Assembly (NCBI GenBank): GCA_032191485.1
Contig: JAVDOI010000003.1
Coordinates: forward strand, 18,867,149-18,931,148
DNA: 64,000 nucleotides
Reading direction: 5' to 3'
Source of the DNA: Leptoclinus maculatus
Taxonomy: Eukaryota > Chordata > Actinopteri > Perciformes > Stichaeidae
Part shown: positions 1 to 13,539 of the stretch, in pieces
How positions within the stretch are numbered: position 1 is the first letter of the stretch
Layout of the letters: each line of letters opens with the position of its first letter
Program-made: the position numbers and the translations under genes
The notes under the pieces: generated by a model
Seen by the model: the letters and a program-made list of their open reading frames with translations, nothing else
What the model was told of the DNA's origin: nothing
Databases searched by the model: none

Positions 1-1190
1 AAATTCAGTGTTATATATATTACATCAGTGATTTGAGCAGTAATGTAGAGGTGGGGGATTGCGTCTTTGCTGGGTCTTCCTGTGTAGTAAATCCTCCTGT
101 GCAGAGGACAGTGTGACTATATACAGTATATATATATATATTTATATACCTTATACACAGTGTGAGTTTGCGTGTTTGTCAGCTTCCCCACAGAGTCTGC
201 TGCTGCTTCCATTCGCTGGTAGTCTGCAGTACAGGGGTTCGTGGCCTGGTCTCCATCCAGCTGTGTAGTATCTGTTGGATCAGTGCAACCTGCGTTTGCC
301 CATGCAAGTGAGCTTTCATATGGTAAAAAACGGCATTGTGCCTGACCTTTCATGGGGGCTTTGATATAGGAGAAAAGCCAAGGGTCACACTCCTGCAGTG
401 CAGTGAATACAGTGTCTTGATATTATGACCCACTTTCCACCCACTCCTCTCTCTGTCTCTCTCCACAGCAGCTTAGACCCTCCCCCCCCCTTATAAATTT
501 CATATGACAAGTCAACTGACACTATTGCATCGAGTCAACCACAACAAACGGTAAGCTGAGAAGCATCCCTGGTGAACAATTTGCATAGAATATGTCTTCA
601 GTGCCACGTGAAATTAAGAGGACGCAAATTTCTAAATTCATCCCCATTATCCTGCATTTTATTTCCCGAGTATTTAATGTGCTTGATGTCACCCTGTCTG
701 CATACATTATGTATTCACGCCAAGAAAACCAAGTTAAATGAAGCAGCTACAGTGCCTTTCAGTTTGTTTTGCCTCTGGTTCACATCAGCCACCTTTTTTC
801 AGTCTCACTGGATTATTTTGAGTTTTTTTTACTCGTCATGTGAAAGGTATATAGGAAATGTTTTGGCTGCTAGATAATTGTCAATGAAATGAAAAGTTTA
901 ACGTGAAAAAAACTGTCTGCAACTGTAATAAGTGTCTTAAGATAATGGCTGGTTTTTGCAGCCATTATTATGTATCGATACATTTTGTGCTAAAGCCTGA
1001 TGCTATATGGATTCTGTTGTAAAGATTGTGTTTTTTTCTGTAAATGTGAGTAGAGCAATGCTCACTTTGTACTACACATCTTTTTATTCAATCCACTTCT
1101 CTGTATAGACGTGGTGGAAACCTGAGCCGACAAAATTCCTTAACAACCCCGTAATATTCTGAAAGTAGCAATTGTAAGTGATATCCACTA

Positions 1191-1216
1191 GACTGATTGC
1201 ATTAATGCAATCAGTC
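1191..1216. repeat. 26-bp perfect palindrome
   Basis: Reading outward from the centre at 1203/1204, every base is complementary to its mirror partner over 13 bp on each side. The left half reads GACTGATTGCATT and the right half is its exact reverse complement, with no spacer. It could extrude as a cruciform or bind a dimeric factor. No function is assigned. Confidence 0.9.
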
Positions 1217-3853
1217 AGCTCTTACAGAAAGCGCCAGAAATCACTGACTGTGTTAGTCGCAGCTTTCACAAGGAACAACTGATCACGCAAGCATTAAATA
1301 AATCAAACGGACCACTCGGACCAACTCAGTTTTAAGTTAGTCCACATTTCAAACCTGTGAAATGATAACATAAGCTGTGTACTCCCCCCTCACTTACTGC
1401 AAGGAACCACTGCACTTTACATTATGAATTGACCCGTTGTTAAACTCCGTCCTCCACTACTGCTGCCTTCAAGCTGTCAGTGCTACCATGGAGCCCACAC
1501 TCTGCATAAATCAAATTTTTGGGAAAAACAAAAAGCTATTTCAGAGAGAAGCAGACAGAAGGGTCTAAAAAAAAAGGGGTTTGAAGGATATTTCCACAAT
1601 CTCAAACTGATTAAGCAGCGAAATAAAAAGCTAAAGATAGAAGCCAAAGCCTACAGATCACAGTTAACAACCACATCGCCTGGTGTTCGAGGCAGAAGAC
1701 AATGAAGCTGCTGTTCTTGTAAAGCCGGGTGTGTCTTACCGTACTGTTACAATCATTAAGAAGGAAAAGCAGCAACTCTATACATTTAGTATACCTTCAG
1801 TAGCTTGCATTGCAAGAAGTGCTAATCCGAGTTAATGATGTGCTAACGTACTCTGCTAATATTAGCTGTGTAGATGCGTAACATTTTAGAAACTTATTTC
1901 TCCTTCCAACCTCTCTGGGTGACGAGTATTACTGTTACACGTAGCACAGGTACAACTCCTAACGATGACTGCCTATGATTGGCCAGTCTGCGTTCAGAAG
2001 TGCATTGAGAAAGTGGCGTATGTACGTCTCACCTTTTGACCATAATGGACCACCATTCAAGGTTTGGGGCCAGCTTTGAATGGTCTTTGCCTTGCTTCTC
2101 ATCAGTGCCATCCAGTGCTTCCACGCTGCATATCTCTTACATCTTCTCTGAATACATGTGGCATCTCTTTCAATAATGGATAGCCATGTTTTTCCTGCCT
2201 CAGTAACAGCGAGGATGCTTCTGAGGAGCAGGCTGTGCCTCCTGGGAAAGTAGATGGCAGTAAGCAGAGATCTTTGATGTAGTAGTTGATGTGTACTGTA
2301 CTACTACAACGTTTCCCTGAGGTCAACACTGGGAAGTCGGGGGAAAATCATAGATATGTGAGAGTATGTCTGAAACCATTAGGTGGGTTTGTTTTTGTTA
2401 TCAACTGAGAGAATCAGGGCAAACAAAATTGTTGCACTCTGTGAGGCTACGCATATGAAGTAGTAATGCCTGTTGTGAAATATTGATCGTCCCTTCTTAT
2501 ATCTGCACAGGACGCTGCTGCAGTTTGGGTCGGAAAGGCTTTGGTTGTTTTTTGTCCAACTCTTTTGCCAACATTCTCATGTTGGCTGTTTATTGTAGTC
2601 TTTCTTTAGGAGGGCTTAGTGGAAGGGCTGTTGCTGTTGGTATGCTTAGACTTTAATCTTACAGCGGGACACGGTAGTGTGTTAGAGCTTACCAACTGTC
2701 AATGCTATGGAAAAGATTCAAATATCGAAGGCTGAAAAGGTCACTTGGTTCAGTTCAGATATAAATGTGAGCAGACATCGGTGACTTTGAATTTGATTGG
2801 AATGGATTGCAATAGCTATTAGCTGTTTTTGTTATTCGTCTAAATCGTTACAAGGACAGATCCTTCAGCCCTACAGGTATGACAGCAGTGAGCTACAGAC
2901 CTACCATAGACATGACATCAGATTGAGCATGTTTGCAAAACTGAAGCTTTGACATGAAAGTTCTTCCCAAGAACTCATTTGAGTAAGGTTTAGATTGGCA
3001 AAATATGCATTTGTACATGTGAAAACACATTTTTGGCCCTTATACAGGGTTGTATTCCAGACCACCATAGTTCACTACCAGCCAATTACCAGACTATGCC
3101 TAATTGTGTTGGAGTTGAGCCCAAAGTAGGTCTCGGGCCAAGCCAAGATGGATCAAAGCATATCTCACCGTATTACAGCCCAAGACCAAATAGCCAATGA
3201 ACAGTATACAGACATTCCCAAACGCAAAACCTGTGATTAAGGAGGTTTAACAGAGTTTCAAAGCTGTCTGCATGAGCTGTACACTCTAACCTTGAACATC
3301 CACATAAATATTGAATAACCATAACCCGTTAAAATATATGGAATTTCATTCAATATTATTAAATTCATCAATGAATAAATATGGCGAGGGAATAAATAAG
3401 TATGGCTATGAATGTAGTAGCAGCGCAGTATGTGTACACTACAGTTTATTTGTCGGTGAATAAATGCTCCAACTCCTCAAGACCCCAGCGAAGTTCCCCT
3501 GTGTTTCTTGGCACCTGCAGATTAAATTGAACTTTAATTTGGAGGTGGCTTAGCAACAACTCAGGCTCACTTTAAGGTGGATCAGCTATTGTAATTTAAG
3601 TGACGAGCCGCTACTTTTGCTCAGCTTTTTATTTGTAATATTTCTGTCTAGCATTAATCGGTCAAAATGATTTTTGACGGTTAATTATTAAAATCCCTCT
3701 CCAGGCTGCAAGCCCAAAAAGCCAGACAGGGTATGGATGTTACAAACGTAAGCCAAGTGGCTTAGTGAAATGTTAAGTGACGTGTATTATGGTAGAATCA
3801 AGCCATACTGCCTTGCACTCACAAGTGGGATCAAACATGATGACTTGAGTAAA

Positions 3854-3870
3854 CCCCCCCCCCCCCCCCC
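3854..3870. repeat. Poly-C run (C17)
   Basis: Uninterrupted run of 17 cytosines. It is one of several long G/C homopolymers in this window. The exact length may be affected by sequencing error. Confidence 0.9.
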
Positions 3871-4695
3871 TGCCAACACGGTGATATTATACAGCTTATG
3901 TCTACATAGCATGCTCTTTACGCTAGCAGAGGAGTCAATGGCAAAACATTTTTTAAAATGGGAGGCAGTTGGTGTAGACGGCACCTAGAGAAGGTTCTAC
4001 AGACTTAAACCCTTCTGTGTGAACTTGTGAAAATGTGTTCTCCATTTTGAAACCGTAGCGAAGTTCAAGCAAGGGTGGAATTAATTGGCTCGATTCAGTC
4101 GACTACAATTTGATTAGAGATTTTCCTGCGGAATAGTTTTACCAATCCCAGTTGGATTGTCTTATTTTAGCCCAGTTTTCTGAATATGTGCTGAAAGTCT
4201 TGTTATATTATATTTCTTTTTACAGAAAAGGAAGGACAGAAATGGGAGCTTACATTTTCTGTAGCGGACGAGCGCTTTAACCTTTCGGTTAATTTGCAGC
4301 ACAGATGTGCATCATTAAAGCAGCAGAATTCCTCTGTCACACATTGAGAGGCTTCCCCCAAACATGGTTTTTACGATCAAAATGTGTCACGATGAGTCCA
4401 CGAATGCTTTTTTTGAATGCCTCTTGTTGACAGTGCACATGCGCAGAGTCTCCCCCTAAACACTGTTGTTTTAAAGCTGCTGTCTCCGCACATTACGCAC
4501 CATCTCTTCAGCAATGCCGTAATGCAGCCTGCGGAGGCCCGAGCCCTCCATATGGGTTGCATCAGACGACGCTCCCACAAAGCAAATGTCAGCGAGGTTT
4601 CTAACACTGCTCGTCTACATGACATAACCCAGGAAGAACTCTGCCAGTCGATACATTTTTAAGGATTCTGTTATTCTACAGTATTGTTTGTATTT

Positions 4696-5598
4696 TTATT
4701 TGTTTGTTTGACTCTGCAGTTTGTTAGGATTGGAAGCAGAGGATAGGATTTTAGAGCGGAAGAAAGCAGCTTTAGCAGTAGATGGAGAGGAGGAAAAAGT
4801 GGAAAGAAGAGATTGGAAGTTAAGAAGGTCCTCCGGGAGTTTGCCTTTTCTCCATTTACGCTCAGCCTCTCTTAGGCTCCGTCTGTCAGTACGCACTGAG
4901 TCCGACAGCCATGGGGCAGGTGGGGTTGGCCGTGCAGGCCTGGAGGTGAAGGGACAGAGGTTGTCCAAAGAAGAGGAAAGGGTGCTGAGGAGAAGATCAG
5001 TAGCAGTATCAGGGGATAGGAGAGAGAAGGATTCAGGGTCAGGGAGAAAAGAGGTAATAGAAGAGGAAAGGTCAGCAGGGGAGAGGGATCGAAGATGACT
5101 ACGGGTAGAAACCATGTGGGTAGGTGGCGGACGTAAGGGGGGAGAGGAGAGGGAGTAGGACATGAAATAGTGGTCAGAGAGCTGGAGGGGAGTGACGGAG
5201 AGGTTAGCAGTAGAACAGTGTCTAGTGAAGATAAGATCCAGCTGGTTGCCGGCCTTGTGATTAGGAGGAGAGGAGGAGTGGTAAAGGTCAAAGGAGGAGA
5301 GGAAGGAAAGAAGAGGTTCCAACTTATCAGTCTGGATGTTGAAGTCGCCGAGCAGGATGAGTGCGGAGCCATCGTCATTGAAGTGCGAGACTAATGTGTC
5401 GAGCTCCTCCAGGAACTCACCAAGAGGGCCTGGTGGGCGATACACGACAGCAATGGTGAGCTTGACTGGATAAGTGACAGTAACAGCATGAAATTTGAAA
5501 GAGGACGGGGAGAACTGTGGAACAGAGACAAGAGAGTATTTCCATTTTGGGGAAATTAGCAGGCCAGTACCGCCACCCCGCCTCGCAGCTTGCCACAT
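4696..5598 (-). mobile_element. LINE endonuclease-domain fragment
   Basis: An uninterrupted minus-strand frame of about 300 codons resembles the C-terminal half of the APE-type endonuclease of fish non-LTR retrotransposons, most like the CR1/L2 group. Recognisable landmarks are VVYRPPG, the LLGDFNI motif (family GDFN) and LSDHY (family SDH), followed by the Ser/Pro/Leu-rich linker and a basic stretch containing EAERKWRKG. The N-terminal half of the endonuclease is missing. The frame stops before any reverse transcriptase, so this is an internal piece truncated at both ends and cannot be autonomous. On the minus strand the end carries an A-rich AATAAA-containing sequence, compatible with premature polyadenylation of the source transcript. 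Clade assignment is uncertain. Confidence 0.8.
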
Positions 5599-8103
5599 TT
5601 ACATGTATATTAGCCACATTTACGCTTGGCTCAGTGCAGCAATTGCTCTGAGCCACATGCTTGGGAAGGAATAACAATACAAGTGTCTGATGAAGTTAGT
5701 TGTTCCAAATGTTATAAGGTTGTTCCTTCACGGCTTGTATGTGACTTGCAGCTGTGGCAGATTGTGAACTTTATGTCTTCTTCACTCAGCGACGCATGTG
5801 GTGCGTTTGTGTTCAGAGGAACATGGCGCATTTAACAGTGAACTGCAGTTTAATGTGACAACACAAGTTTACAGTAAATAAATGTACTGAAGTACTTCAA
5901 TGGGTACTACTACTTACCATACTGTCAGAGATGCAAGTAACCAGATACTCTCACTCTGCTGAGGTACTTGCACAGCTTGTCCACCCACATGCCCCCCAGA
6001 CACACACCTGGCAGAGATCTGCACTCAGCTCAGTGCACTTTTCTAGTGGAATTATGTGCCTATTTTGGTCCGAAATATTGTGTCCATTAGTAAATGTGTG
6101 TGCAGTCATATGTCACAGAGAATACGTAATGGGGAGAAAGACCTTGACGTGTGATCGGATAATGTCAAATAGAACCAGGGGACGAGGTGTTGCAGTCTTC
6201 CTATCCATATATTCATATATTCATATAAAGTGTCTGGCTTGTTTTATGCTCTCGTGCTCATGGCATAAGGTGCATCACCATAGCAGTGTAGCATCAGGAA
6301 ACAATGCGCAGTGTGTGTGTGTCTTACTGTGTTAAATCATGATATTATCATTAGATATTGAAGTGCCATTCATTTATGAAAAGTGTGTCAGTTAATTTGC
6401 TCTTGCTGCTATCCCGATACATCGAAGGTGTGGAACTTTATTTGTGGTATTAAACTGGTTCATATGTTTGGAAAAACTTCCAGCGTTGTGTCTTTCCAAC
6501 AACAATGTGCAGGTTACACAGGATAATCCACAGACCTCGCTATGAACCGTTTTAATAGTGAAAACACTTTCATCTGAGATTAGCAAGAATGGAAAACATA
6601 AACCAATACTACCAAAGCACTTTAAATCCACACTAACCTCTTCCCAACCTCTTATTTAGGCATAGGGATTTAAATAAGCTCTGTGAAAAGTAATTAGGTA
6701 TCCTGCAGCTATTTAGGTCAGTAATGCTTGATATCGTCGACACAGTTGCACTATAATGCCAAAAATACACAATCAACTATTAAGAATACTTAAAATTCTT
6801 CAAAATGTTTAACTGCATTGCATCTCTCAGCTACCACTTCTACTACTGTTTACCCGCTTTTTGAGCAGTGCATTTGGGTCATCAGCTCAATGACACCCTG
6901 TGGGTGTACTTGGTTGGTGTTGGTTGAGAACTGACATGAGGCCCATTACCAATTGCATTCATGACTAACCTTGGCCTGTCTCGCTGCTCACTCTGCTGCA
7001 GGCTCCCATAGTCACCCGGCCAGACATGACAGCTGTGGGACATGCTGAAGCCCGGGGTTCACCTTTGCACTCGCAGGTCTCACAAGTTGGCGTGTCTGCT
7101 GGTGTACGTTTGGCTTTCACTGGGATTAGTGCAGACGAGCTTAAACAAAAATCTCTGGTCGAATGTCTGGTGGTTTCTAGTCCGGGTGATTCACTCGTGA
7201 GAGTGGTTGTGCCTCCAGTCACGCATCTAATGAATAATAAGATAATGCATTTAGAAATAATTTGGGGATCTGACTCATTACGGTCTTGATTTTCAGCTTG
7301 CCTCTTCTTGACTAGGATCCAAGTAGACAGTTTACATCTTGCAGACAGTTTCTTGAATGTCACATAGTTATTATGTCGCTGTTATGAACCGTGCCAAGCT
7401 TTTGTTGGCATTTCAATTTTAAGTTCAGTGAAAAGGTTATGGATGGTGGCGTGGTTTGGAGGTGGACACATTGTCCCGTCCATGTTGGTAAAATGTCACT
7501 TTGACTTGGAGAACATGCTGTACGACAGTCAACAATAGCCGAGTGAGGATCGCTGCAACATGCAGAGAAGTAAATAACATCATTTGATTAAACAATGTGG
7601 GAATAACATCAGCTTGTGGGGGCTGAACCTGGGTCAAGTATTGTTGGCAAATTGTTAGCATTTGTTTTAATCTCCTTGGTGTGGCAGATGGATGGGGTTT
7701 ATCCACAGGGCCTTTCAGATGGTCTACAGGGCTGGAGATGTTTGCATTAGCTGTTGTAGTCAAAACACATGAAACAAATCAAGCCACTTGACCAGATGAC
7801 AGACTCAAAATACTTCTTTGAAATTATTGAATTTGTGTCTATTTTTTGCTTTTTACCAACCAGTTTATTAGGATTTAGAACTGAAAGCTGTCAAAGAATT
7901 CATCTGTAATTACGTACATTACAGCACATGTAAACAGCATCCACATGCAATTCATGTAGACAGAATGTGACACTAGTTATAATATTTTTTTAATCATTAG
8001 ACACAAAATGTTTGTAGTCATAATTTTAATTGGGAAACCTAGAAGTAAGACTTCACACGTGAACTATCAGGATCAATGCTTTATTTTGACAGCACACATC
8101 TAC
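5599..8103. other. Gene-free spacer
   Basis: No exon or RNA gene recognised. Short open frames at 5931-6335 and 6965-7363 show no family resemblance and no splice context. The sequence is mostly unique-looking and moderately AT-rich. Confidence 0.45.
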
Positions 8104-8750
8104 AATAAGCGTAGTGTGCAGTATATAAGCGTAGTGTGCAGTATGTAAGCGTAGTGTGCAGTATGTAAGCGTAGTGTGCAGTATATAAGCGTAGTGTGCA
8201 GTATATAAGCGTAGTGCGTAGTGTGGAGTATATAAGCGCAGTGTGGAGTATATAAGCGCAGTGTGGAGTATATAAGCGCAGTGTGGAGTATACATGTGTA
8301 GTGTGCAGTATACAAGCGTAGTGTGGAGTATATAAGCGCAGTGTGGAGTATATAAGCGCAGTGTGGAGTATATAAGCGCAGTGTGGAGTATACATGTGTA
8401 GTGTGCAGTATATAAGCGTAGTGTGCAGTATATAAGCGTAGTGCGTAGTGTGGAGTATATAAGCGCAGTGTGGAGTATATAAGCGCAGTGTGGAGTATAC
8501 ATGTGTAGTGTGCAGTATATAAGCGTAGTGTGCAGTATATAAGCGTAGTGCGTAGTGTGGAGTATATAAGCGCAGTGTGGAGTATATAAGCGCAGTGTGG
8601 AGTATATAAGCGCAGTGTGGAGTATATAAGCGCAGTGTGGAGTATATAAGCGCAGTGTGGAGTATATAAGCGTAGTGTGGAGTATACAAGCGTAGTGTGC
8701 AGTATACAAGCGTAGTGTGCAGTATACAAGCGTAGTGTGCAGTATATATG
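8104..8750. repeat. 20-bp-unit minisatellite (about 32 copies)
   Basis: Tandem array whose consensus unit is AGCGTAGTGTGCAGTATATA. Two main unit types alternate: one with GTAGTGTGCAG and one with GCAGTGTGGAG. Three units carry the same 7-bp expansion, giving GTAGTGCGTAG near 8211, 8438 and 8545. The spacings of 227 and 107 bp equal 11 or 5 units plus 7 bp, so blocks of units were copied together. All three minus-strand frames stay open because the unit contains no stop codon on that strand. The long Tyr/Leu/His/Thr-rich open frames seen there are therefore a by-product and not evidence of a gene. Confidence 0.95.
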
Positions 8751-11700
8751 CCAGGCAGTTGTCATTGCTACATTGTTTGATTCCTCGGATGCATTGCATG
8801 ACGTGCGTTTGCAGTGATTCCTGGAAGAAGTCTGGCGGGAGCCAGTGTCTGACTGCGTGCAGGCTGCATCTATTTGAGGCTCCAATCCACTTTGTTGAAT
8901 ATTTATCACTCAGACGTACTTTTCTGTTTCATTGTAATGTGGTTGCGTGTCTGAATATATTACCCAGCTAACCGTGGATCCTTATTACTCAGTCACCTGT
9001 AGTTAAAACTTGGATGACTTGAACTTTAAAATATTGGTCTTGGTGCAGTGAACAACGGAGAGGTCGGAGCCGCTGACATTTAGCCGTCAGCTTTTTTGAG
9101 TTTCTCTCTAGAGTCATGTGTTTTGCATGGATGACATGATGCACAGACCCACACAGGTGCATCCATGGATGTAAATCAGTTGCGTAAATAATCGCTGTTT
9201 TAGGGATATTGCTCGTCTTTATAGTAGCTTCCTACTACTATCTGTGAGTTTTGTCATACAGTAGAAAGATTGTCTTTTTAATTTGTTTTTTTATTATACA
9301 GATAATAAATAAGTTATTTAAAGTGTTTACTGGTAAGAGGTATTGCACAACATGTTAGAGTATTATTATTCATTTGTGACCATTTTTGAGAGCAAATTGG
9401 TATTTAAAGGCTCGGTTGTCCAAAAATACACATTTTCTTTGATTCACAAATAAGTTGTGGGGATTTATTTGTGTCTTTTAGGGGAGTATCAGAAGTGTGT
9501 ACTGTGTACTATATACATATCGCCTTGTCTTGATATCATTGTCAAGGTTGGGTCCAGATCTGATGCACTATCTATTATTCACTCAGTGTCTACTGAGGCC
9601 TATTAGACGTTGTAACTTAATTGCTTCCAGGGTGGCCAATAAAGTCTACATGAGAAACGTGACCGTGTTCATCTATTATCTCATTAGCTCTCTGAAATGA
9701 CATATTTATGGCTTGTCTCCATATAAGTTTTACATACTGGATATCACGGAATACATTTTTACTCTGCCATGAATGTTTTATTCTTTAATCGGCTCCCTTT
9801 GTTCTTTGGGGAAGACAGAGTAACCCTCCTGCACTTAATCATACCCTCGTGTATGATTCACAGTATGTAGATACTTTCACCAGATCTATTGTGAGGCGTT
9901 TGCTGTGTGTTACATCCGTTATGTAGTTTATTATAACATCGTTACTTTAACAATAATAGTGGCGTAATTCACATGTGAAAATCTAATGTTTGATCTATCT
10001 TTGAAAGGCCGGCATCTCTGAAAGATGAATGTAATTTGGCTGTATAGCTGAATCAACACCTCAAAAACTGTATTACTAGACTGACTTGATAAGATATCAA
10101 CAGTATAGTCGGTCCGTACAGTGTTCGTAGTGCTTATGTTTCGGCATTTATTTACCTTTTTACAGCATCTCAGATGCAGCACAGTGACTCAGAATCTGGG
10201 CTCCGTCTGAGAAGATCACTGTCGGTTGAAATGATAAAATCAGTCGCCCTCTATATAACCTTTTATATTAACATCCGAACGACCACAAATGGGACTCACC
10301 TTCGGCGTATGAGCTAATGATTCCCAGTGGACAGCATGCACTGTGAGATACAGTGTTATTTTCCGCTTCGCTGGCTAATCTGGCATCTGTGTCGTCCACG
10401 GTTGCCAGATTTCAAACAACCGTAGAAATTCATTCTGAGCCCCATAGAGAGGAGTTGTTTTTGACCGTTTGCCATATCTTTGATGTCTTTTTTTTTGGGA
10501 CGTGGAAGCTTGTTTGTTTTTTCCCCCTGTATCCTCTCTCTGAAAACAGCCGAGTGCGTTGGAGTTTATTTTAAACTTGCCTTTGTTTTCTGACCCATAT
10601 ATCGTCTTTACAACAATAACAACTGTGCATTGCAAATAGACAAATGGAGCCCGTCTAGAGTGACTCTGTTTAGTTTTGATCTGAGAACATAATTTACTGC
10701 AGCAGTGACGGTGTGCTATATAACCAGCTGCTCACTCATAGCAGTGACGGCTCCGCTCAGTTGTGTCGGTGCTAGCTGGAGCTGCAGAGTCCATTTTTTT
10801 TGTCTGTTTTTGGGCTCGAGTCAAATCAATAATAAGCCAGCCTTTCATGCCCTCCGCTGCTTAAGTGAAATAAAATGGTTGAACGACTGGAAGAAAAGGA
10901 AATAAGATGAGCCCAGCTGGGCTCCAAGTTAATAAGAAACCCTGACTTTAGAATACCGATAGATAACCACGGCAGTAATGTTTGAACCACAAAGATGTTT
11001 CTCACTATGCTCATGGAAAATGTTTTGTGTCTGATCCACGAGCTCTGCAGCCCTCTGATGGCTGTAGTTTTACAGAGAGAACATTAAAGAGAGGACGTCA
11101 GTGTTCTGGTCGTGGCTGTTAGGGAAGCTGCAGAGAAATGCAGAATGTGAGGAATGACGGGAAGCGGTCTGACAGATATTCTATCTGCTCGGCCTGCAGG
11201 ACGGACTGAGCATGACCTTTGCTGTATAAATGGCAGGTGACCTTCCCTTAGGGTTTTATGTTTACACAGTCCAACAAATAAATAAATAAAAGGTTTCTTA
11301 TAAATATATTAATGCTCAATCCCCACTAAGTTCCATCCAATGAATGTATTGACATGACTATTATAATCATCCACATCCAATATCCAAATGCATGGTCATC
11401 ATTTAAAACCAAGGCTGGGCTTTATGACACAATACAGTAAAATGACTGTTCGTCCAAAGTGGTAGGTGGACTGTGACAATATGAAGAAATGATGGAGAAA
11501 AGACATTAAGCCTTAAAGGGAGAGAGACGAAGAAAGATGAGGCAAGCAGGACAAATTAGATTTAAAAAAAAAAAGAAGATGAGAGGTTGTAAATAAGGAG
11601 AGCAAAGCACGCGGACGGTGAGGAGGCTGTGAATTAAGGGCTGGACGGAGAGATTTTCAATTAGGAAAATGATCTATGCGCCATCGAAGCTTGACATTCC

Positions 11701-13539
11701 TCCGAGAGGGCGAGGGCCCGATTTTGAATGAGCTTTCAACCGGAACTCGCCAGCTCCACGGTGACGCGATGATGAAATGGATCTGAATGAATTAACAGAT
11801 CCCAGCAGTGTCTAAAGGTCGCTTAGATTATTTGATCAAGTTCTCCTGATGATCGGCGTTTAGTTAGTTAGTAGCGCAACTAAGCCACTGCGACGCCACG
11901 GTGCATTTCTTTATTTGTTCTTTTTAATCCTTTTCTTTCCAAGATATTGATCCTGAAAATGTGATTACGTTCCACTAGTTTGTTTATTAGTCACGGGGCA
12001 AAGACTCATTCCTTGCATCAATTAAATTGAATTGCATTTGGAGCCACAGTATGTATAGGCTACTACTGCAGGGACATGGTTTATAATGCATGAATTTAAT
12101 CATTGCATTTTTTATTCCGGAGTGCTTATGCTTGACTTCATTCAATTTAAGCATTCTGCATTATTAAAGTTTGTATGATATTTTTACAACATGGCCACTC
12201 AGATCTTCTAAATGCACCTCTGGAAAAAAACGATTGGCTCAGCTGTTTCTGTCAAAGCCTTTCACAGTCATCTTATTCCATTAAAAAGGCATTTGTGCAG
12301 TGATGACTGAGGATATACGATGAATTTTAAAGAAGAGACGCCACAATACAAATAAAGGCGAAAGGCCAGATATTGAGCAAGAGATCGAGTCCAGTGATCA
12401 TAATCACCGTGTCACTTATTTACTTTAAATTAGTTTTTCCTAGTGAAACACATATTTTGAGTGAAACATAAGTGTGAAAAATACATGTAATTTCAGCAGA
12501 ATTAATTACACATCAGCCTGTTAGTACTGTTCGCCGGTGTATGTTGTACAGGGAGGAAAGTCTGAGCCTCACGAAGTCGAGGTTTAATAGCTGCACGACG
12601 ATAAGCAGATCAAGAATCTCAGAGATCCCTGAAAGCGAGACCCCTCTTGAATGTTGAGCTATTTTCAAACGGAAGTTCAGGTTCGGCATAGATCCTCATG
12701 CAATTCTTATGATGTCAGAGCATGCTTGGCTCGCTGCGGTTAGCCTCCATTAATGGATGTAGCCGCTGTAAGGTGGGTGTCCTTGGAGCGACGGAGGAGG
12801 TGAGGGAACATCTGAGAGTGCAGAGGAGGAGATTGAGTCGGACGGGAGGTGTTGTCACCGGCCCTGTTGGGATGTCTGCGGTTGTCAAAATGGACAAACC
12901 GGTGAACACGGTCTTCTGAATGTTTGAAGCACATTGTCGCGGTGTTAAGATGCCGTTCACTGGGAAAGAGATCCCACGAGGGGGAGAGACAACCGGCAAG
13001 TTTGGCAGATATAATGACTCTGACTACACAACGGTGTCGGACACATCTTATAGTAAGATCTCAGTAACCGCTTTGGTTGTGCAGTGTGTAGTTCAAATGT
13101 CTGTGGAGCAACATGTGTTGGCGTTAAGATGCTCTGCTTTAAATCTATTGAATGTGACACCGTCTCAGGTCAGAGGTCCACTTTTTCCCCAACTAACTTA
13201 ATGCTGTGCATTGTGTCGTGTGTTTTCCAAGTCAACGCCTCCTCTGCATGTTCTTTCTTATGGTAAGTTTCAAAGGAGAAATGTCCGGAGGGTATTTTCT
13301 TTCCCCATTGGACCAATTCACTGTGGAATCACGTCATTCTGGGGCCCCCCCGTGATCTTGCGCTGCATGATTGACAGCTGCCATTGAATCCTGTGTTGTG
13401 TCTCACAGGAGGATCAGGGGATGTAGTGGCCTTGTGAGGGGTTGAGCCGCCGCACTGATCATGTAGCCGGAGACGGGATCACGGCACAACGGCGCAGTCG
13501 CACGAGGATAATAATTACCCAAAGCACAGGGGTGAAGGG
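8751..13539. other. Gene-free stretch
   Basis: No exon recognised on either strand. The open frames around 12.7-13.2 kb overlap on both strands and have no family resemblance. This is probably non-coding sequence upstream of, or inside, the sash1 transcription unit. That placement is inferred from orientation only. Confidence 0.45.

Larger units (their letters stand above)
1..4695. other. Gene-free stretch, left end
   Basis: I see no exon with credible splice sites and protein resemblance in this stretch, and every open frame is short. It contains a perfect 26-bp palindrome near 1.2 kb and a C17 run at 3854-3870. The rest is AT-rich unique-looking sequence. It could be distal 5' flank or first-intron sequence of sash1, whose upstream exons were not found. 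This is inference from position only. Confidence 0.5.

Noticed and set aside
1500..1720. Possible coding relic with Lys/Arg-rich stretches
   Set aside because: The frame is interrupted several times and I could not match it to any transposase or gene family.
4872..5378. Other-frame open frames over the LINE fragment, including plus-strand 4721-5098
   Set aside because: Shadows of the endonuclease frame with Ser/Pro/Leu or Arg/Glu-rich composition and no motifs.
8053..8909. Three long overlapping minus-strand open frames (about 200-270 codons)
   Set aside because: They are created by the stop-free 20-bp minisatellite. The repeated Tyr/Leu/His/Thr peptide appears in every frame and has no initiator context or family resemblance.
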